Source: Duganella sp. BuS-21
GTDB lineage: Bacteria; Pseudomonadota; Gammaproteobacteria; Burkholderiales; Burkholderiaceae_D
Direction: 5' to 3'
NCBI GenBank assembly: GCA_041874725.1
Contig: CP097466.1
Location: 1,674,001-1,738,000 of the forward strand
DNA length: 64,000 bases
The notes beneath the pieces were generated by a model that did no database searches, was not told the DNA's origin, and was given only the letters and a program-made list of their open reading frames with translations. Shown in pieces: positions 61,421 through 64,000 of the stretch. Each line of letters opens with the position of its first letter. Position 1 is the first letter of the stretch. The translations under genes were made by a program, and so were the position numbers.

Positions 61421-63676
61421 TTAGATGTTGGCGTCGATTTTGAGATGGGCTTTCAGCGCCGCCACCGCCATGGCGTGGTCTTCCCAGCCCGGCAGGCCGC
61501 TGACGGTGAGCGTGCCGATGCGGCCCTTGCCCTTGATAATGATGGGGAAGGCGCCGCCGTGCGCGGCGAATTCGCGCATGTCCAGGCCGGGCAGGGCGTC
61601 GTAGTCGCCGCCGGCGTTCTTCACTTCGGTGTGGGTGTAGAAGGAACTGTGGCCGGTGCGGTTGACCAGGTTGCTCTTGCGGCGGATCCAGTTGGCGTTG
61701 TCGGCGTTGGTGCCCGGCATGCCGTGGTAGAACAGCATGGTGCCGTCCTGCGTGACGTTGACCGCCACCGACTTGCCGGCGGCGCGCGCCAGTTCGATGA
61801 CCTTCATGCCCAGCGCCAGCGCGGTGTCGTTGCTGAAGCTGTCAAATTGCAGCAGCTCTTCCTGGCGGGCCAGCGTGGCCAGTTCGAATTTCGGTTCCAT
61901 GCTTGCTCCGGTGGTGGTTTTGTTGACGGTCAGCTGGTCCAGCGCCGCCGAGACGTAGACCAGCGGTGCGTTCCAGTTGATGGCGATTTCGTTGCTGGCG
62001 TAACTGCACACGTGATCCAGGTAGGCGGTGGCGGGCAGCTTGTTTACATAGTGCACCGGACAGTCTTTCTCGTCCTGCCGGCCGGGCTGCGGGCCGCCCA
62101 CCAGGAAGCCCGGCACCGGCGCTTCAATCTTGTCCGCTTCCGATGGCCGGTGGTGCGGATGCAGCGCCGGGCGCGCGCCGATGCCGGTGACGAAGGAGTA
62201 GCCGGTGGCGTTGCGGCCCAACACATAGTCGAGGCCCGCTTGCGCCGCGCTCAGGTAGTCGGCCTTGCCGTTCAGGCGGTAGCCCTGCAGCAGCATCATG
62301 GATTGGTTGAGCGCCACGGCACTGCTGCCCCAGACGAAGTCCTGCTCCTGCATGGGGACGCGGTAGGCGGAGTCCTTCCAGTTGGCGGTCAGACTGGCGG
62401 CCAGGCTGTCGATGCGGCTGGCGATCAGCTTCTGGTCGGCCGCCGGCGTCAGGTGCGCGCGGTGCTGCGCCAGCGACATCCAGGCCAGGCCGCCGACGTC
62501 GCTCCAGTTCGGCGTGGTGGCCGGCAGCTGCTCGGCCTTGATGGCGCGGTAGTAGCTGTCCTTGCCGGTGCTGATGTAGAGCTCGGCGGCGGCCCAGGCG
62601 AATTCGTCCTGCAGCTTCTGGTCGCCGTATTCGCCGGTGTGGATGTCGGCCGGGTTGCGGAAGGTGGCGCCCGGGTTGGCCTGCGCCCAGTTCCAGGCCG
62701 ATTCGGCGGCGGCCAGCATGCGCGCCGACAAGCCGGGACGCTGCTGATCGTAGGCCTTGAGCACGCGGCTGGCGGTGGCCATGGTGGCCGCGAAGTCGAG
62801 TGCGGCGGCGGTGCTTTTCTGCACCACGTAGCGCGGCGTCGCCTTGACCTGGTCCGGCATCTCCATGCCGTCGAAGGATTTGTTGGTCAGCTTGTGATAG
62901 ACGCCGCCGTCCTGCGGGTCCTGCATGGTCAGCATCCAGTCCAGGTTCCACAATGCTTCGTTGAGGAGGTCCGGCAGGCCGTCGCCTGATTCGGGGATGT
63001 TGAGGTTCTGCTTGGCGAAGTAGCCGGGGAAGTGTTCCAGCGCGGCCAGCAGGGTGTAGGTCGAGATGCCCGAGTTGACGATGTATTTGTTGTAGTCGCC
63101 GGCGTCGTACCAACCTTTGCCGCTGGCGATCACGCTGCCTTCGGGGCGCTGCTGCGAAGCGGCGGAGACGTGCACCAGCACCTTGTCGTCCATGTGTCCT
63201 GCCGGGCGCGCGTAGATGCCGGCGTATTGCGGCGTCAGCGCGATGCTGGCGCGGTTCATATAGTAGGCCTTGATGGCGGCCGCGTTGAGGTCGCCGTACG
63301 GCCAGGCGCGGATGGTGAAGCGGTCGGAGACGGTTTTGCCGTCGAGCTTGATGCGGTAGTCGCCGGGCGCGGTCAGCGCCGAAAAGTCCGCCAGCCGCGC
63401 GGTTTCGAGCGAGGGCTTCCATACGGCAGGCGCGCTGAGCTTGCCGGTGTAGACGGTCTTGCCGGTGTCCGCCGTCACCACTTCGAAATTGGTGGCCGCG
63501 TTGTCCGTGATCACGGCCTGCTTGGCGGCCTGCGGCGCGAAGCCGACCTGGTTGACGCGGATCGCGGCGGCCTGCGCGCCGGTGCCGATGGCGGCAAGCA
63601 TCAATAGCACCAGCTTGATCCGCTTGCTGTTGATAGCGTTAACACGGTTTGCTGATTCGTGGGGGAAAATAGTCAA
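61421..63676 (-). CDS. Secreted GH9 cellulase fused to a UPF0303 (heme-degrading-type) domain
   Basis: 751 residues. Signal peptide (cleavage near TGAQA), a CelD-type Ig-like N-terminal domain (about 38-125; IRVNQVGFAPQAAKQAV), then a GH9 catalytic domain (about 130-580) with DAGDYNKY (191-198) and the general-acid Glu near 563 in SNEIAINWNAPLVY. From Met593 a complete UPF0303/HbpS-like domain follows (FELATLARQEELLQFDSFSN ... WIRRKSNLVNRTGHSSFYTH). TTG start at 63676 with GGAG 5 bases upstream. A GGAG and ATG at the junction (61900) mark what looks like a former separate start. Confidence 0.85.
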   Translation of the reverse strand: MTIFPHESANRVNAINSKRIKLVLLMLAAIGTGAQAAAIRVNQVGFAPQAAKQAVITDNAATNFEVVTADTGKTVYTGKLSAPAVWKPSLETARLADFSALTAPGDYRIKLDGKTVSDRFTIRAWPYGDLNAAAIKAYYMNRASIALTPQYAGIYARPAGHMDDKVLVHVSAASQQRPEGSVIASGKGWYDAGDYNKYIVNSGISTYTLLAALEHFPGYFAKQNLNIPESGDGLPDLLNEALWNLDWMLTMQDPQDGGVYHKLTNKSFDGMEMPDQVKATPRYVVQKSTAAALDFAATMATASRVLKAYDQQRPGLSARMLAAAESAWNWAQANPGATFRNPADIHTGEYGDQKLQDEFAWAAAELYISTGKDSYYRAIKAEQLPATTPNWSDVGGLAWMSLAQHRAHLTPAADQKLIASRIDSLAASLTANWKDSAYRVPMQEQDFVWGSSAVALNQSMMLLQGYRLNGKADYLSAAQAGLDYVLGRNATGYSFVTGIGARPALHPHHRPSEADKIEAPVPGFLVGGPQPGRQDEKDCPVHYVNKLPATAYLDHVCSYASNEIAINWNAPLVYVSAALDQLTVNKTTTGASMEPKFELATLARQEELLQFDSFSNDTALALGMKVIELARAAGKSVAVNVTQDGTMLFYHGMPGTNADNANWIRRKSNLVNRTGHSSFYTHTEVKNAGGDYDALPGLDMREFAAHGGAFPIIIKGKGRIGTLTVSGLPGWEDHAMAVAALKAHLKIDANI
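61900..61911 (-). promoter_or_regulatory. Ribosome-binding-like site and ATG inside the GH9 fusion gene
   Basis: On the minus strand GGAG, five bases, then ATG at 61900 opens the UPF0303 domain in frame (159 residues, the full usual length). Internal initiation could yield the cytoplasmic UPF0303 protein on its own, alongside the exported fusion. Confidence 0.5.
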
Positions 63677-63696
63677 TTTGTCTCCGTATCGTTGTT

Positions 63697-63712
63697 ATGA
63701 AAGCGTTTTCAT
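63697..63712. promoter_or_regulatory. LacI-family/cre-like operator before the GH9 gene
   Basis: ATGAAAGCGTTTTCAT on the plus strand; on the minus strand the core TGAAAACGCTTTCA fits the cre-type consensus used by LacI-family regulators. It lies about 20 bp upstream of the GH9 start, overlapping the expected promoter. Confidence 0.65.
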
Positions 63713-63767
63713 GATACCTCAAGCACCGTTGCGATCATATCTATGCTCACCTTTTTTCGGCGTTCCG

Positions 63768-64000
63768 ATGCGTATCCATACTGCCGCCCTGTGCGTCGCC
63801 GCCTGCTTTGCCACTTGCGCCAGCGCCGCGCCCACCCCGGTCGCGCTGCAGTGCTGGCAGCTGCCCGATACGCAAAGCGGCAAGCGGCTGGCGGCGACCA
63901 CGGTGCTCGTCGATGGCAAACGCATCACGCAGCTAATCGCCGGCCGCCATACGCCCGCCGGCGCCACCGTGATCGACAGCCACACCCACCTGACCAGCCA
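63768..64000 (+). CDS. Exported amidohydrolase, N-terminal part, cut by window end
   Basis: 77 complete codons to the window edge. Signal peptide MRIHTAALCVAACFATCASA, then a short beta domain (TTVLVDGKRITQLIAG), and VIDSHTHLTS, the HxH metal-binding motif that opens the catalytic barrel of amidohydrolases such as imidazolonepropionase- or prolidase-like secreted members. Divergent from the GH9 gene. Only the beginning is visible, so the substrate is unknown. Confidence 0.8.
   Translation, partial: MRIHTAALCVAACFATCASAAPTPVALQCWQLPDTQSGKRLAATTVLVDGKRITQLIAGRHTPAGATVIDSHTHLTS

Overview
The window looks like chromosomal DNA of a high-GC betaproteobacterium, most likely Oxalobacteraceae (Duganella/Massilia-like). 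This is an inference from overall composition, from the PEP-CTERM protein, from the tyrB-phhB-phhA-hpd operon, and from the mix of TonB receptor, GH3 and GH9 genes typical of that group. No rRNA, tRNA, CRISPR array or intact transposase gene was seen. Most of the sequence is GC-rich, but about 52.2-60.4 kb is visibly richer in A/T and carries defence genes and gene fragments, so I read it as a genomic island.

Layout. 0-2.3 kb: the end of polB, a PEP-mutase/isocitrate-lyase family gene, and a frameshifted ribbon-helix-helix-like gene. 2.3-3.8 kb: a secreted type B carboxylesterase. 3.8-7.9 kb: an Lrp/AsnC regulator divergent from a phenylalanine/tyrosine degradation operon (aminotransferase, PhhB, PhhA, Hpd). 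8.1-33.0 kb: a very large organosulfur-type cluster built of two divergent operons around a CysB-like LysR regulator. Operon 1 (10 genes) has a DszA/NtaA-type flavin monooxygenase, a complete oligopeptide-type ABC importer, an SfnB/DszC-type flavoprotein, two aldo/keto reductases and a two-subunit ABC exporter. Operon 2 (7 genes) has a second DszA-type monooxygenase, a second importer, a TonB-dependent receptor and a second SfnB/DszC-type flavoprotein. The two halves look like parallel modules for taking up a sulfur compound, oxygenating it at sulfur, and dealing with the carbon product.

33-41.8 kb: a GH3 glycosidase with a clear operator at its promoter, an unusual regulator with two TetR-type DNA-binding domains, a secreted SurE-like protein with a coupled lipoprotein, D-lactate dehydrogenase, an OmpA-family protein, and aquaporin Z. 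Between ompA and aqpZ lie two nearly identical 134-bp MITE-like elements, each inserted inside a terminator-like hairpin. 41.9-52.2 kb: signalling genes, namely a chemoreceptor, a winged-helix protein, a Crp/Fnr regulator coupled to a CheC-like protein, a PEP-CTERM protein, a MalT-type LuxR regulator coupled to a tiny chemoreceptor-like ORF, and a PAS-GGDEF diguanylate cyclase coupled to a FIST sensor.

52.2-60.4 kb: an island with an XRE-type regulator, a truncated nitrilase-like fragment, a three-gene Shango anti-phage system (TerB-domain protein, BrxD-like ATPase, Lhr-like helicase), and a truncated fourth gene overlapping the helicase. 60.4-64 kb: a Gfo/Idh/MocA oxidoreductase and a GH9 cellulase fused in frame to a UPF0303/heme-degrading-type domain, divergent from the start of an amidohydrolase gene.
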